DNA of 64,000 bases from Cyclina sinensis (GCA_012932295.1 JAAONU010000019.1:27966913-28030912); one strand, 5' to 3'; shown: positions 13,701 through 24,751, counted from the stretch's first letter. The notes: a model not told the origin generated them from the letters alone. Numbers and translations: made by a program.

Positions 13701-16700
13701 GCAATTATGGGGTACACGGTATCTTCCGCAAATAATCCTATAATAGTTTTAACGCAATACTAAAAGAATATCCAATCAAAATGTGAGTACTCAAACGATG
13801 TATCCAATCAATGATTTTCTAAAACAAGCGTTATTATTTTAATGTGTCAAACAATCATTCTTTTCTAGAATTCCAAAGCATTCATATTAAAAAATAAGAA
13901 CCATTCTCAGCAACATGCCGTCTAAAATAGCATCCGACGTGTGGAAATACTTCACGTGATCGGAAAGCAAAACAGCGAAAAACAAACAGACAGAAACGTT
14001 TTGAAGTCTATTAAAACTTCAAACACGTTTGAAATCATTGTTTTGTCTTATTTTGTTTGCGCTCATATAGTACCGTAAGCTGCATAAATACATGTACCTG
14101 TATGAAAGAATAGATTAATAAAATAACATTTTGATATACAGTGATATTAAAATGATATCTGTAAAAAAGTTTAAATGACATATGATATTTAGAAAGTAAA
14201 AAGGACAGACCATGGAAAAAATAAAGAAACAATAAACCGACGAATGACGTTTTCGTTAGAAACTTAGACTTGCCGCACATGCGTATTGGCGGAAAAATAT
14301 ACTTCAGTGGCCACGAGGAAACTAAAAATTGTCAACAACATGTCTTTGTATTATCATCTTTATTTACACGTAGATTCAAAAACAGTTATTGTTTTGTGAA
14401 ACTGTCTTATCACCTGTAATATGACTACAGGAACAATATGTAAAACATACATCAAATGTTAAGCCTAGGAATTGGAACATTGAGATCGTCTAGTCGTCGA
14501 TTTTATACGAGTATTCGGATAGTATCCGGATAGTCTATACGAGTATCCAGATACCGTTTTAGGTATTCGTTGACATCCCTAATGTCAGCTAAAAAAAATT
14601 GATATTTAAAATCTTGTTGCAAGGACAACAAGGTCAGAAAAACAGCAGTATTTTGTATTTTGTTATATTTGCAGCATCAAAACTCGCAATATCCCAGGGC
14701 AAGGCACCTCAAGTAACAACTACAGGGGCCAATCAGACATCCTCAGCAATAATCTCACTGAATAACACACTGCAGCAGTGTTTAGAGGGTACAGCAGGTA
14801 AGCATGTCAGAGAAGTATAACAGTTATTATTGTTCCTGTAAAAATATAATCAAGCGTTGTAATAAAAAGGGCAAAAGAATTAAGAAAGAAACGAAGAACT
14901 GTTACTGTTCTTAGCAGTAAGTCAGTACTGTTAAATCTTTGGTGTGATTTGAATTTTGATCTGTTATGGCAAGGAAAAAAAGAAAAAAAGATACTCTGAA
15001 AATGCACTTAAAGTACTGCTGAATACAGAGTGGCCATCCGTTTACTTTTCTGATACTTAAAAGTGAAAATAGTCGAAACTGTTTACAGCTTTTAAAACTC
15101 TCAGGCTCATAATTTTACAAATGTACTAGAAATTTAACATGATTGTAAATAACCAAGTTTCAGTTTATATTGTACAAGAAAAGGTACCTGCACATATTTC
15201 CTCTGCTTTATTTCAGACCTTGAGTTAAGTAAGTTAGATGAGAAGTTAATACAGATATTAGCTTGGCAGAGGCTACAGCAGTTAATGCCAGGTAAAACAA
15301 GTGGCGACTCACAGAGAAAAAACTCAGGTTCAATCAATGGTCTTCTTACTTCTCCAGGTATGTGTAAACCACCCCTGAGATCTATTTGCTTACACAAGTT
15401 TACTGTATCTGCATTTATCAGCAGAAATGTGACAGTTCAGGTTGAATCAAATTAAACCACATCACTTGCATAAGCAGATGGAATTTTTAATGGAAGTTGG
15501 ACTTCCAGTGTCTTTTCTAAAAATTCAAAAATAGGGGTGAATTTCCCCCCTCATTAAAAAAATAGGGGGGATTTTCAAAAACAGGGGGTGCAAATATAAA
15601 GTGTAATTGCGTAAAATTTAATATTGTTTTTTATCAAGCCAGGACTTGTCCTTTTTTCTCTAAAAAATGTGAAAGGTAGCTAGATTGTTTTTGTTTGTTT
15701 GTTTTTTTCTTTTTGAAGAACCAGATCAGCGACCCTCATTATCAGGTGTATTTTGGGGTTAGATATATAGTGTTATCGGACTGTGCATCCTCCGCCCCGC
15801 GAAAATGATGCTTGATCAACGCCGGGTTTACGAAATAAATGTATTATTCTTTTATGAAATGATTTGTCTGCACTCCATAATCAACTTTATACATTAACAC
15901 AGTCAACCGATGATATTCTTTGAACGAAAATATTTATTAACGGCAAGAAAAGTTGTCACCTTCAACATTTTCAACGAAAATATTGATTTTATTTGGTAAA
16001 CAATTACCTCCCTTCGGTTTCCGGTGATCATGTAAACAAATAGGCCGACTAGACATTTGACGCTTTTAGAGAAAATTTATCAATTCAGATGTTGGATTTT
16101 CACGCATGTTTCCAACTTCAGTTAAGCTGGAACCATTTTTATGCCTTGATGAGTAAAATGATGATTATATACAAATGTGTTTCCCAGTCAGGCAGTTTGT
16201 TGAATCATGAATTGTGATTGATTCTTTTTACTGACATCCTATTTGGCAGACTTGATGAAGAATACACTACAGTGGAAAATTTGGATGTGAGTCAAGCAAT
16301 AAATAAAGACTACAAAACAAATGTCAGCAGATTTAATATACCATTTTTGTTTATTATACTTGACAGTAATCTTTTGTCTTGATTCACTTTTCACAGGTCT
16401 TCAAGATTTACAAGCCAGAGCAGTGCTATGTCCTTTGTCAGGTCGAGGGGAAGCTATCCCTATGCCATACAGAACACTGTCAATAGGAACAGGTGAGTCC
16501 TCCTAATACATGGACAGAAGCTCATGGAAAACTTTTCAGCACTTTCATGTGCTTGGCTTTAAGAAGCGAACAGAACAATTTTGAAGTTTCAAAGCAAAAG
16601 ATAATTGTAACATAGCTTACTTCCTTTCAGTATTTTTGTATCGGATCAGGACTACACTAAAAACACAAACTTTTAAATTAGCTTCTTCTGTGATGTTTAG

Positions 16701-18108
16701 TGCACCTGCTCTACCTCTGTCTTTCAGGTGCTGATATGGATGTGTGCCTAGGCCAGTATGGACAATGCAATTTCATTTCAGCAAAACATGCATTCATCTT
16801 CTATGATGAGGTATTGATAACATCATTATGTATATTCAACTTAGTATTATTCTGTGCTTATGAAAGTTAAAAGATATTCCCAGTATATTATATATGGTGT
16901 CAGAAAGCATGTTACCACCAGTAATTAAGGCTTCTGTTTTTAATTCAAAGGAAATAGTGTAGAAACTTCTATTTTCATTACCTCAGTACAAAATTTCTGT
17001 TTGTCCTTCAGATAGTAAATGAAAGCTATGTTTCAGTAGAAACGACAGCATTTTGACATTTGCAGAAATCATGTGGATGCACCATGTCACTAAATAAAGC
17101 ATTATTTAGGCTTAGTCATTACACAGGGCTTTATAATACTCCATATGTTATTTAAATTTTTGTGATATAAAGCTTGTTTCAGGCTTTCAAAAGAGACATT
17201 TCAAGCTTGTTAGTAGAAAGCATATATTTATCAGATCTGTTATGTTGATTGTCTCATCTTTTTTTTTCAGACCAGTAAGCATTATGAGCTGTTGAACTAC
17301 AGTGAGCATGGAACAACTGTTGACAATGTACTTTATTCTTGTGATTTCTCTGACAAACCTGCCACCACTCCACAGCCATCAGCTGTTGTAGCAGCTGTAC
17401 GGCATCTGAACAAAACACACAAGCCAAAAATGAAGGCTGATGAAAGGTTGACCATGACAGCTAGACCACCTGATGTAAGTTGTTCTCAAGAATCTGACCA
17501 CATCCTGTTTAAAGCTTCAGTATAGTGAAGGAAGTGTTGTAAATTGGGTATTATATATTTGAACATTAAGGATATTTGTTTGTTTCATCAAGGTTTTTTT
17601 TCTACTCATTATTTATGCAAATTTAAGTCAGAGTATTTGTCTTTGTGTAGGTCAAGTATGAATATGGGTCAAAGTTCGTACTGGTTGAATGCTAGGATTA
17701 TAATGCTGTAGCATTGTTTTTGTGATAAGGTGTATTGCCTGAATACATTAATATCATTGAGGAAAAGTGTAAAACAGAACTCAAGTACATGTAAGTGACA
17801 ACTATGGTATTAGTGACTAATTGAATGTTTTGATTAGGTAATGTAGTCTGCTTTCATTACTTAGTGGTGTTGTTTTGATATTACAGACACGGATCAGGTG
17901 TAATTGTAAAGGCAGCAGTTCAAGTCTGATTGGTGGTAGCGGGGCAGGATGGGAAGGCACGGCCATTTTACATCATGGAAGTTACATTAAAGTCGGCTGT
18001 ATACAGTTCGTGTTCAGCATTGTAGATCATGCAACTTCGCAGCCCATTCCGGGCGTAAAAAGAGAACCAATGTCGTTATTAAAGTCACATCTAAAAGGAG
18101 TTCCTTAG
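4677..18108 (+). CDS. PHF12: PHD finger protein 12 (Pf1), complete 15-exon model
   Basis: Subunit of Sin3/HDAC corepressor complexes that reads chromatin through PHD fingers (known for the family). Exons: 4677-4724, 8787-8968, 9233-9308, 9689-9884, 10204-10324, 10578-10710, 11412-11582, 11908-12048, 12358-13057, 14675-14797, 15217-15357, 16397-16492, 16728-16810, 17271-17474, 17887-18108. Every intron is GT-AG, every phase agrees, and the sum is 2637 nt: 878 codons plus stop (human protein about 1000). Residues 8-15 match the conserved LDTSGGLM start of the vertebrate protein, which fixes the first exon. PHD1 is at residues 53-96, PHD2 at 203-247, a low-complexity Ser/Thr/Asn region at about 357-590, and an FHA domain from about 700 to 850. 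Identity rests on end-to-end similarity including the C-terminal [17 protein letters not shown] motif. Confidence 0.96.
6273..7507. mobile_element. 1.2-kb DNA transposon remnant, PHF12 intron 1
   Basis: Perfect 16-bp terminal inverted repeats: CAGGGCTCTACAAATT at 6273-6288 and its complement at 7492-7507. Weaker inverted similarity extends inward around repeated GTTGTCC(G/C)GGACAA motifs. The same five bases, CACAA, flank both ends (6268-6272 and 7508-7512), which would be a 5-bp target duplication. The CAGGG...CCCTG ends are hAT-like. No transposase frame is present, so it is non-autonomous. Confidence 0.8.
7719..8437 (+). repeat. Tandem array with AGGTCA motifs and 3' hairpin
   Basis: About five imperfect units of ~130-150 bp, each with a block like GACCTAGGTTCACCAAACTTGG, a TTGGTCATCACCAGTAGATGA-like block and AGGTCAAAGGTCA. 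The array ends in GGGGGCAT followed by a small hairpin (ATGTTT, 3-nt loop, AAACAT at 8416-8430) and TTCTTGT. The organisation, a tandem core followed by a short 3' palindrome, resembles pearl-type and other Helentron-associated non-autonomous elements of bivalves (inference). It lies in PHF12 intron 1. Confidence 0.75.
8787..9308 (+). CDS. PHF12: PHF12 exons 2-3: first PHD finger
   Basis: Exon 2 (8787-8968) ends in phase 2 before GTAAGT; exon 3 is 9233-9308. Together they give a canonical C4HC3 zinc finger: CDSC, CCDRC, H..C in FHLQC, and CHRC, residues 53-96. The finger is split by intron 2 right after the FHLQC Cys, as the phase-2 join restores His77. PHD1 of the family contacts unmodified histone H3 tails; that role is inferred from family knowledge. 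Confidence 0.95.
9689..9884 (+). CDS. PHF12: PHF12 exon 4: linker
   Basis: Encodes residues 103-168: a Ser/Gly-rich stretch, then a conserved block with [19 protein letters not shown], which corresponds to the NPTQFQLPNELTCTTALPG block of vertebrate PHF12. The long Lys/Ser-rich insert of vertebrates is shorter here, which accounts for part of the size difference. Confidence 0.9.
10204..10710 (+). CDS. PHF12: PHF12 exons 5-6: second PHD finger
   Basis: Exon 5 (10204-10324) and exon 6 (10578-10710) join at Lys208 in phase 2. Ligands: CFVC, CDYC, H..C in YHLDC, and a final C..H in MCPNH, so the last zinc ligand is His instead of Cys, as in the vertebrate protein. The block before it, [17 protein letters not shown], is nearly identical to the family. 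Residues 203-247. Confidence 0.94.
11412..12048 (+). CDS. PHF12: PHF12 exons 7-8
   Basis: Exon 7 (11412-11582, 57 codons) and exon 8 (11908-12048, 47 codons) are both phase 0. They cover the conserved block after PHD2, with [20 protein letters not shown] (family: VFDRFQDTVSQHVVKVDF) and [19 protein letters not shown]. No domain name is needed for the call; the alignment to vertebrate PHF12 places both exons. Confidence 0.88.
12358..13057 (+). CDS. PHF12: PHF12 exon 9: long disordered exon
   Basis: A 700-nt exon, the largest of the gene, starting [16 protein letters not shown] (family: WLCSVVALQCSILKHL) and then Ser/Thr/Asn-rich without clear structure through residue 589. It ends in phase 1 before GTAAGAAA. 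The Ser/Thr-rich composition resembles the equivalent vertebrate region, which is also disordered. Confidence 0.9.
13334..14581. mobile_element. Non-autonomous hAT-type transposon, PHF12 intron 9
   Basis: Inverted ends TAGGGATGTCAACGA (15 of 15 identical; left 13334-13348, right 14567-14581 complement) flanked by a perfect 8-bp duplication ATGTCAGC (13326-13333 and 14582-14589). The 8-bp target duplication and TAGGG end are typical of hAT elements. Both ends carry clustered GAGTATCCGGATA-like direct and inverted motifs, as expected for subterminal transposase sites. The 1.2-kb interior has no transposase. Confidence 0.92.
14675..15357 (+). CDS. PHF12: PHF12 exons 10-11
   Basis: Exon 10 (14675-14797) and exon 11 (15217-15357) both enter and leave in phase 1. 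Exon 11 holds the family block [19 protein letters not shown] (vertebrates: LDEKLIKFLALQRIHQLFP). A second usable donor, CCAG then GTAAAA, occurs inside exon 11 at 15290-15293, also in phase 1, so a shorter in-frame isoform lacking 22 residues is possible. Confidence 0.85.
15420..16396 (+). other. PHF12 intron 11, no further feature
   Basis: Contains a run of C- and G-rich short motifs at 15535-15595 (alternating tracts of C6 and G5-G6) and otherwise AT-rich sequence. I see no open frame, RNA gene or recognisable element. Confidence 0.4.
16397..18108 (+). CDS. PHF12: PHF12 exons 12-15: FHA domain and C-terminus
   Basis: Exons 16397-16492, 16728-16810, 17271-17474 and 17887-18108. They encode [10 protein letters not shown], the [19 protein letters not shown] start, [31 protein letters not shown], and the C-terminal Gly-rich and [17 protein letters not shown] strands. 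FHA domains bind phosphothreonine peptides; the GTG and SxxH positions expected for ligand contact are present. The protein ends 18 residues after PIPG, shorter than in vertebrates. Stop TAG at 18106-18108. Confidence 0.94.
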
Positions 18109-21100
18109 TTGAAAGTTATTATTTTAAATATGATTTTACGTTTCATGTCTTCTGTGATAAAACATTATTAGTTAAGCAGGATTGAGGGCATTAGTATTTT
18201 AAGATTAACACAACACTTTTGGAAAAATGATGTCCAATTCTGCCATTATTTGTTGGCATAATCTCTCTTTAATTCTCTCTGCATAGTTTCTTGCAAGCGA
18301 CATACCTGTTTATCAGTTTTAGAATGTCTTATCAGTCTTAAAAAGAAATTATCTTAAACAGTAGTGAAATAGAGGTTCAATTTTGTATCTCTCTGCTGGA
18401 TTTAGCATAAGAGCTTTCAGTAATACTAGAGTAAGTTATAACTGCATTTCAGTCAATGATAGTTTAGGTAGCTCAGAGTTTCTCATATCAGATTGGCATA
18501 TACATGTATGTCACAGAAAACATGAATCGGTGTTACGTTATTATAATTACAGTCTTTAGAATGACAACTTCTGTGTTTTGATTCTCATTAAGTTTGCTGC
18601 AATAAACCTATGTCTTGTCAGTGAAATTGACTTCTTCCTCTTGTTAATGTTGATCTGTTTTTGTTAAATTTGGACCTTTTTGTCTTTTTACTTCTGAATG
18701 TCAGAGTAAGCTATCAGACACTACATTCAGCATGTTACTACATACATACCAATTAATTTTGTTTTATCAACATAAATCTGTTGTTGACCTGAGACCAGTC
18801 ACTTGTCTTTGCTCTCTGATTGGCTAGAAATGATGTCATTTATCTTCATAACCAGTCAAAAACCAAGATAAGTGCCTGTTACAGCGTTACTCTATCATTC
18901 TACAAGAATATTAGGTACTCTTGTTAAGTTGACTATTTGTTTAACTGTTACCTAAAAGCTTTCCCTTATAATTTGCAATGTCTTCCATTTAATACATAGG
19001 AATTAAGAAAGAGAAAAATATAAGAATGTTTCAGGTCATTGTTGCTAAAGTTAATAGTCACTTGTTAAACCTCATGTAAGCATTGGATTTAGTGATGAAA
19101 AAATACTCTGTTTTATGATGCTGTAACAGAAAGATAGTTGTTTTACAACAAAAAGCAAGGTATGAATTATTTTATGTCCCCCTCCAAAGAAGCAGGGATA
19201 TATTGCTTTGCACATGTCGGTTGGTCCTTCTGTCCATCCCTAGACCAGACCTTGTGCTTTGTTAGGTCTACACCCTTCAAACTTCATAGGGTGGTTGCTT
19301 TTATTGAGTAAATCACCACAGTAGTTATTAGGGTCAGTAAATGAAAGGTAAAGATCACTGTCACTGTGAATTTGAAAACCATGTCCAGTCAATAGCTTGA
19401 GTATCATTTGGCCCAGAACCTTCAAACTTCGAACCTTGCTCTTACTAAATAGAAGACCCATACTGTTTTTGGGGTCAGTAGGTACAAAGTCACTGTCACC
19501 TTTAGTTTGAAAACAATGTCCACTCAAATAACTAGAGTACCATTTGACCCACAGCCTTCAAACTGCATAGGATGGTTGCACTTACTAATTAGAAGATCCC
19601 TATTGTTTTGGTGGTCAGAAGGTCAAGGTTACAATCACCTTCAGTAAAAAACTGCAGAACGTTTTGGTCTACAGTCCACAAATTTGGTTGGAATTTTGTT
19701 CATTGTAGATGACCCTATTGATTTAGAGGTCAGTAGGTCAAAGGTCAGTCCATTCATGAACCAGACTTTGTGCAGTCAATAACTTATGTACGATTTGGCC
19801 CACAGCTTCAAACTTCATTAAATAGTAGCTGTTGTTGAGTAAAATACTTGTTTTTGAGGTCAGTAAGTGAAAGGTCAAGGTCACTGTCAACTTGATTTTG
19901 AAAACCATGTTCTCAAGTACCATTTGACCCATGGCCTTTAAACTTCATAGGATGGTTGCCCTTAATGAGTAAAAGATCCCTATTGTTTTTTGGGTCAGTA
20001 GGTGATAGGTTAAAGTAATGATCCCCTTCAATTAATAAATAGAGAAAGCTTTGGCCTATAGTCCACAGATTCGGTGGGGAGGTTGGTCATGACCGTTAGA
20101 TGACCCCTTTTGATTTTGAGGTCAAAGGTCAAGGTCACAGATCTTCATCATAAAAACTAGTCTACAGTCTTCAGATTTGGTAGTGTGAATGGTCATTACC
20201 TGTAGAGTTAGTAGGTCAAGGTCATGTTTAGAAGTCCGTGTAACATGACAAATAGGTTGCATTAGGGGGGCATTCATGTTTCACAAACATCTCTTGTACC
20301 CTTGGTATTTATAGTTGTAGTCAATGATAAATAAGTTCACACAGGCTTCACTTCACTTAGTTGAATTATAACAGTTTTGGTGTAGTAAGATAAGTGGAAA
20401 TATTGAAATTACTGAGTTCAGTAGAATTGTTTTGTTTTCTGTGTTTCCGTATTTTTCTCAAATTGAGTTCTGAATCATGTTTTCCATTTTTATGTATGTT
20501 TTCTTCAGAAAACATACAAAGCCAGTTTTAATGGTTTTATCAGTTTCAAATGATCTCGAAAGTGGGTAGAAAGGTCCACTTATAAATGCACATTTTTGTA
20601 GCAGTTGACAAGTAGAAGGCCTACTATCAGAAGAGTGAATTCTGATACATGTATGATAAGGTAGCTGTTTACTTTAAGTTTAAATGCAGTTGATCACATT
20701 GCGAAGTGTGCTATGAAATTTTAGCACTAGAGTTGTCAGTACTTTGGAACAAAAGATGAGATTCTAGGAAATAATGATTAGACTCTTTGCTGATGTAAAG
20801 AATCATGTTTGATGAGACAGATGATAATAGTACATGTATAATCTAAAAAGAAACTTCTAAAAATCTTAACATTTTCACGTGCAGATGCACTGAATTATAT
20901 TTGATGATTTTGTTAAAATTGAATAGTATTAGAGATAACTGTGTGCATAACTGATAGGAATATTTCAAGAAATGAGCAAGTTTTTTGTAGTGAGATGTTA
21001 TACTATGTTACACTAGGGTATGAAAGTGCAATGCTTGTTATACTGTATGTTAACTTAGGTATCTATAGTATAGAATGATCTGTTGTATTTCACATTTATG

Positions 21101-22392
21101 TGCGTTAAATTTACTCGAGTTTAGTTGGAAAAAATGGAACCAAAGTCTGAACCAGTGTTTGTGAGACTCACCTTATTTCACAAGTGTGTGTCATAAATGT
21201 ACTTTAGTGAAAGGGGAATATGGAAACTTACGTCTGTAGTAGAATTTCTTTACTTAGGCATTTTGAGAGCTAGAGCAGTTTGTTAACAGACTTTGTAGGT
21301 TATTTTTATTACCAATGTGTAACTGATAGAATTTAAGAGTTAAAAGGTTGTTAAAATTCATTTATTCTGATTTGCAATGAGATTTTTTTTGTAACACAAT
21401 TTTTTATCATGTTTTACACAATTATATTGTTAAGGAAGCAAATTGTTATAGTTCTGTCTAACTTGGGGAAAACACACAGGATCCTTCTGCCTGTAGCTAC
21501 TAGTTAGCCGTTTTAATATACTGCACTGACTTGAAGACCAGAGAGTAAGAATATTAACTTCACAAAGCAGCCCTGCAACTTAATAGCTTGCAATACTATT
21601 ATGTTGCACAGAGTTAAAATCTGGGAAAAAAAGTAAACTTAACACAGTATCTCTGAAACTTACTGAGAGCCCTACCAATATATTCTTCTGGAGTTGATAA
21701 GTGCAGAATGAAAAGCTAACATAGTTCAGAGAAGTAAGAACATAATTATTAATTAGGCTTTCAACATGTTATAATTCCCATAAATACCAGAGATACAAGC
21801 TCGCTAAATATCTATAAAGGACTTGTCCATCTTTTAATTTGGACAGATCCATTAATTCCTTATGGGGGTACTTATGGAAAATTTACAGACTGCTTGGAGA
21901 ATAGTGCAGACCATGATCAGACTGCATAGATGTTTAAAACTGATTTTGGCCTGCATTTGTCGCAAAGGCAGAGTCCGTTGCCTCTAGGAGGATAAAGGTT
22001 AAAAAGAAAATGTAAGAGATTGAAGACATTTAAATGTGCTTGCTTTCTGCAGAGTTACTCAATCTCCATTGATAAGATAGTGTTAAAGGAATGTATTGAA
22101 GGTATTAATTATTAGAAAAGTGCTAACATATATACATCATTTTTGTACATGCATTCTTACATATACAGATGGTTGATATTGATTAATGATACAAATCTTA
22201 ATGCAAAGTTCATGCATAATTCATTATAACAGTTTTTTTTTTTAGCATCAGAACTACTGTCAAATGGGGCAATTTTTGACTTTTTAACCTCAGGATTTTA
22301 ATCACTGCATGATTTTGACATGCTGCACAAACATAAATGAAATTCATGTACATTTTCATTTGTAAATAAAAACATTATGTAAATTTAATAAA
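18109..22392 (+). other. PHF12: Probable PHF12 3' UTR and downstream DNA
   Basis: No coding frame is supported. AATAAA hexamers that could end the PHF12 transcript occur at 18601-18606 (followed by a GT-rich stretch) and at 22365-22370 and 22387-22392. The near site would give a 0.5-kb 3' UTR; the far pair would give about 4.3 kb and would include the tandem array at 19174-20297. Sequence alone does not decide. Confidence 0.4.
19174..20297 (+). repeat. Tandem-repeat element with inverted ends and 3' hairpin
   Basis: Starts near ATGTCCCCCTCC and contains about seven diverged ~125-bp units with motifs such as CCTTCAAACTTCATAGG and GGTCAGTAGGTCAAAGGTCA. It ends GGGGGGCATTC, then ATGTTT-CAC-AAACAT (20276-20290), then CTCTTGT. 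The 5' CCCCC and the 3' subterminal GGGGG are complementary. The 3' hairpin is the same as at 8416-8430, so the two arrays belong to one superfamily. Same strand as PHF12. Confidence 0.75.
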
Positions 22393-22984
22393 AAAGAAGA
22401 CCCATATTACACCGTGTTGAGTATATTTTGTATTGTAGAAAAATTTAATTCTAATAACCTCTTGAATTGTGTTGTTGCTCAAACCTGAAGAAGCTTCAAA
22501 TGAACTGCAGTAGTTGAAGTGTCCAAGTTGTGAATTAAGAACAATAAATATAGAAACAGATGGGAAGAGTTATTTGAGAAAAGTAGCAGTTGACAGATAA
22601 GAGTCTCTCCTTTGTTCCTACCTTGGTAAATTTCCAAACTAACTGAAATGATGCTGAAGTAGAGATTTACCATCTTGCTCTTCAATTCTTTCTCGATGAA
22701 CTTTTCAGAATGCTGAAAAATATGCATCAGTTTTTAAGGTGCTGTTTAGTGGTTAGTATTTTAGTTTCTCAGCTGTGAAAAAACCCATTGATGGAGGATA
22801 TTTGATGGCTTAGCAATTAGCTCCACATTAATTCACGGGTAGTTTAAAGAATGTGACATAAACTAGAGATGTGTCCATAGTACACGGATACCCCCACATC
22901 TCAGCTGTATTGTTACAAATAATCCTGTACAATTACAGGTGCGTATGAACATTGTCCTTAACATTAAGGAGTCTTAAAAATACT
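22393..22984. other. Intergenic spacer, nothing recognised
   Basis: AT-rich single-copy-looking sequence between the PHF12 3' side and the split tandem array. The minus frame at 22479-22727 lacks recognisable protein content. Confidence 0.4.
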
Positions 22985-23490
22985 ATTTTTTGCTTAATCA
23001 GGTGTGATAACTCTGTCGATCTCCAATAATTTTGCGTCAAAATACCCAGGTGCGTAATTTTACATGCCGACAACTATTCTTAGTTTCATTGCTCTCGCAG
23101 TTATATGTTTGGAGTTACACGCGACACAACTCTAAAAATGCTATTTTATTATTATTATTCTTTTTGTTTGCTTAATGAAGTCTGCTGATCTCCAATAATT
23201 TTGCGTCAAATTACCCAGGTGCATAAGTTCACATGCTTATAACTATTCTTAGAAAGTTTGATGGCTCTAGCAGTTATACGTTTGGAGTTACACGCGACAC
23301 AAGTCTAAAAATGATATTTTTTGCTTAATCAGGGGGCATAACTCTGCCGATATCAAATACATTTGCGTCAAAATACTCAGGTGTGTAAGTTCGCATGCTG
23401 ACAACTATTCTTAGAAAGTTTCGTGGCTCCAGCAGTTATACGTTTGGAATTACACGCGACACAATTCTAAAAATGCTATTTTTGGCTTAT
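22985..23490. repeat. Tandem array, ~160-170 bp units (left part)
   Basis: Three units with landmark TCTCCAATAATTTTGCGTCAAA at about 23019, 23188 and 23348, followed by an ACAACTATTCTTAG block, a GTTTGGAGTTACACGCGACAC block and a (T)CTAAAAATG(C/A)TATTTTT block. Spacing is about 169 and 160 bp. The array stops abruptly where the element beginning GTCCCCCGCC starts. Confidence 0.8.
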
Positions 23491-23633
23491 TGTCCCCCGC
23501 CTTTTCAAAGAAAAAAGGGGGATACAGAAATGGGTTCCGTCCTTCCTCCCGTCCGTCCGTCCGCCCGTCACACTTTCGTGTCCGGTCCATAACTAAGCCA
23601 TTCATCAACAGAATTTGAAAAAGTTTGGCACAA

Positions 23634-23732
23634 ATGTTTGTTATAATCAGACGATGTGTCATGCGTGAATCCATACCGCTTCCTCCAAGGTCAAGGTCAC
23701 ACTTGATAATTAAAGGTCAACATTGTCTGTTG
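23634..23732 (+). repeat. ~100-bp leader, copy A
   Basis: Direct repeat with 24652-24751, about 90% identical over its length, running from ATGTTTGTTATAAT through CTCCAAGGTCAAGGTCACA to AAAGGTCAACATTGTCTGTT. The similarity ends exactly where the ORF1-like segment begins at 23733. Confidence 0.85.
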
Positions 23733-24480
23733 CAAGATGTTGTGCATGCGTGTGCATGAACTCGAACCACTCGTAGGCCGTGTTGAAAAGTTGGAAAGCT
23801 CAGTTGACAGTGGCGAACAATATAGTCGGCATAACTGCCTGCGCATAAGCGGTGTGCCTGAAATGGGTCTTCACATCATCCCTGAAGGTATGAAAGAAAT
23901 TACAGAGTCTGTGCAGATCGCTGCTGATACCGGTCCTGAATCATCACTTACAACCGGTAATGCTAGAAAGGATGATGTGTCCTCAACTGGAAGCATGGAG
24001 AGCACCGACATTAAAATCCTTGATCTTGTAAATGCTCTTAGACTTAAAAAAAATGAACTGGACATTGACCGTTCCCATCGTATTGGAGTTAAAAGGCAAG
24101 GTAAACATAGGGAAATTATTGTTTAATTTACATCGTACAGAGTACGGAACATCTTCTTCAGGTCCAGAATTGATCTTAAATCTCAGGGTTTTCCTTGCGT
24201 TTTTGTCAATGAAGACTTGACAAAAGCACATTCTAAGCTCTTTTATCAGGCTAGACAACTCCTCAAGAATCGGTTCCTGCTGGGTGCATGGACCTTTGAT
24301 GGTATGGTAATGCTAAAGGATGAGCATAGAAAGATTCACAGAATCAATAATGTACATGATCTTTTGAATGCAAAAAGTGCCACCCAATCCAAGCCGAGGA
24401 AAAGCCTTAGGCTTCACAGCCAACTAGGCAGCCAAAGTGGACTGAAATCAAGCCATTCAGTATTGCCAAACTTTTGGTAA
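23733..24480 (+). pseudogene. Retroelement ORF1-like fragment
   Basis: One plus frame shows a short coiled-coil-like start (residues with LEPLVGRVEKLESSVD), an EQYSRHNCLRISGVPE block, a DRSHRIG block, then after an in-frame TAA (24124-24126) FTSYRVRNIFFRSRIDL and a KIHRINNVHDL end. The order coiled coil, RRM-like and C-terminal-like parts resembles ORF1 proteins of L1-type and related retroelements that bind RNA. The frame is the same on both sides of the stop, so one nonsense mutation broke it. It is truncated upstream, at the leader boundary. Confidence 0.6.
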
Positions 24481-24651
24481 TAAGTATACATTGCTAGCTT
24501 ATGTTACGCCTTGCTGATTTTGCCACTATCTTGTATATTAATAAATACAGGTAAAGCATACCTGTAAACACTTTTATTGAAAGACGGGCTGTCAGTTTAA
24601 AATAAGTTATATTTAAACGTGTTTGTTAGTTTGGTACAGTAAACTTATCTT

Positions 24652-24751
24652 ATGTTTGTTATAATAAGACGATGTGTCATGCGTGACATCCATATCCCTA
24701 CCTCCAAGGTCAAGGTCACATTTGATAATTAAAGGTCAACATTGTCTGTTG
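24652..24751 (+). repeat. ~100-bp leader, copy B
   Basis: Second copy of the 23634-23732 sequence. The similarity ends where the helicase segment begins. The AAGGTCAAGGTCACA block links this leader to the AGGTCA-rich tandem arrays elsewhere in the window. Confidence 0.85.

Noticed and set aside
23871..24258. Minus-strand open frames across the ORF1-like segment
   Set aside because: Shadows of the plus-strand frame, which carries the recognisable motifs.
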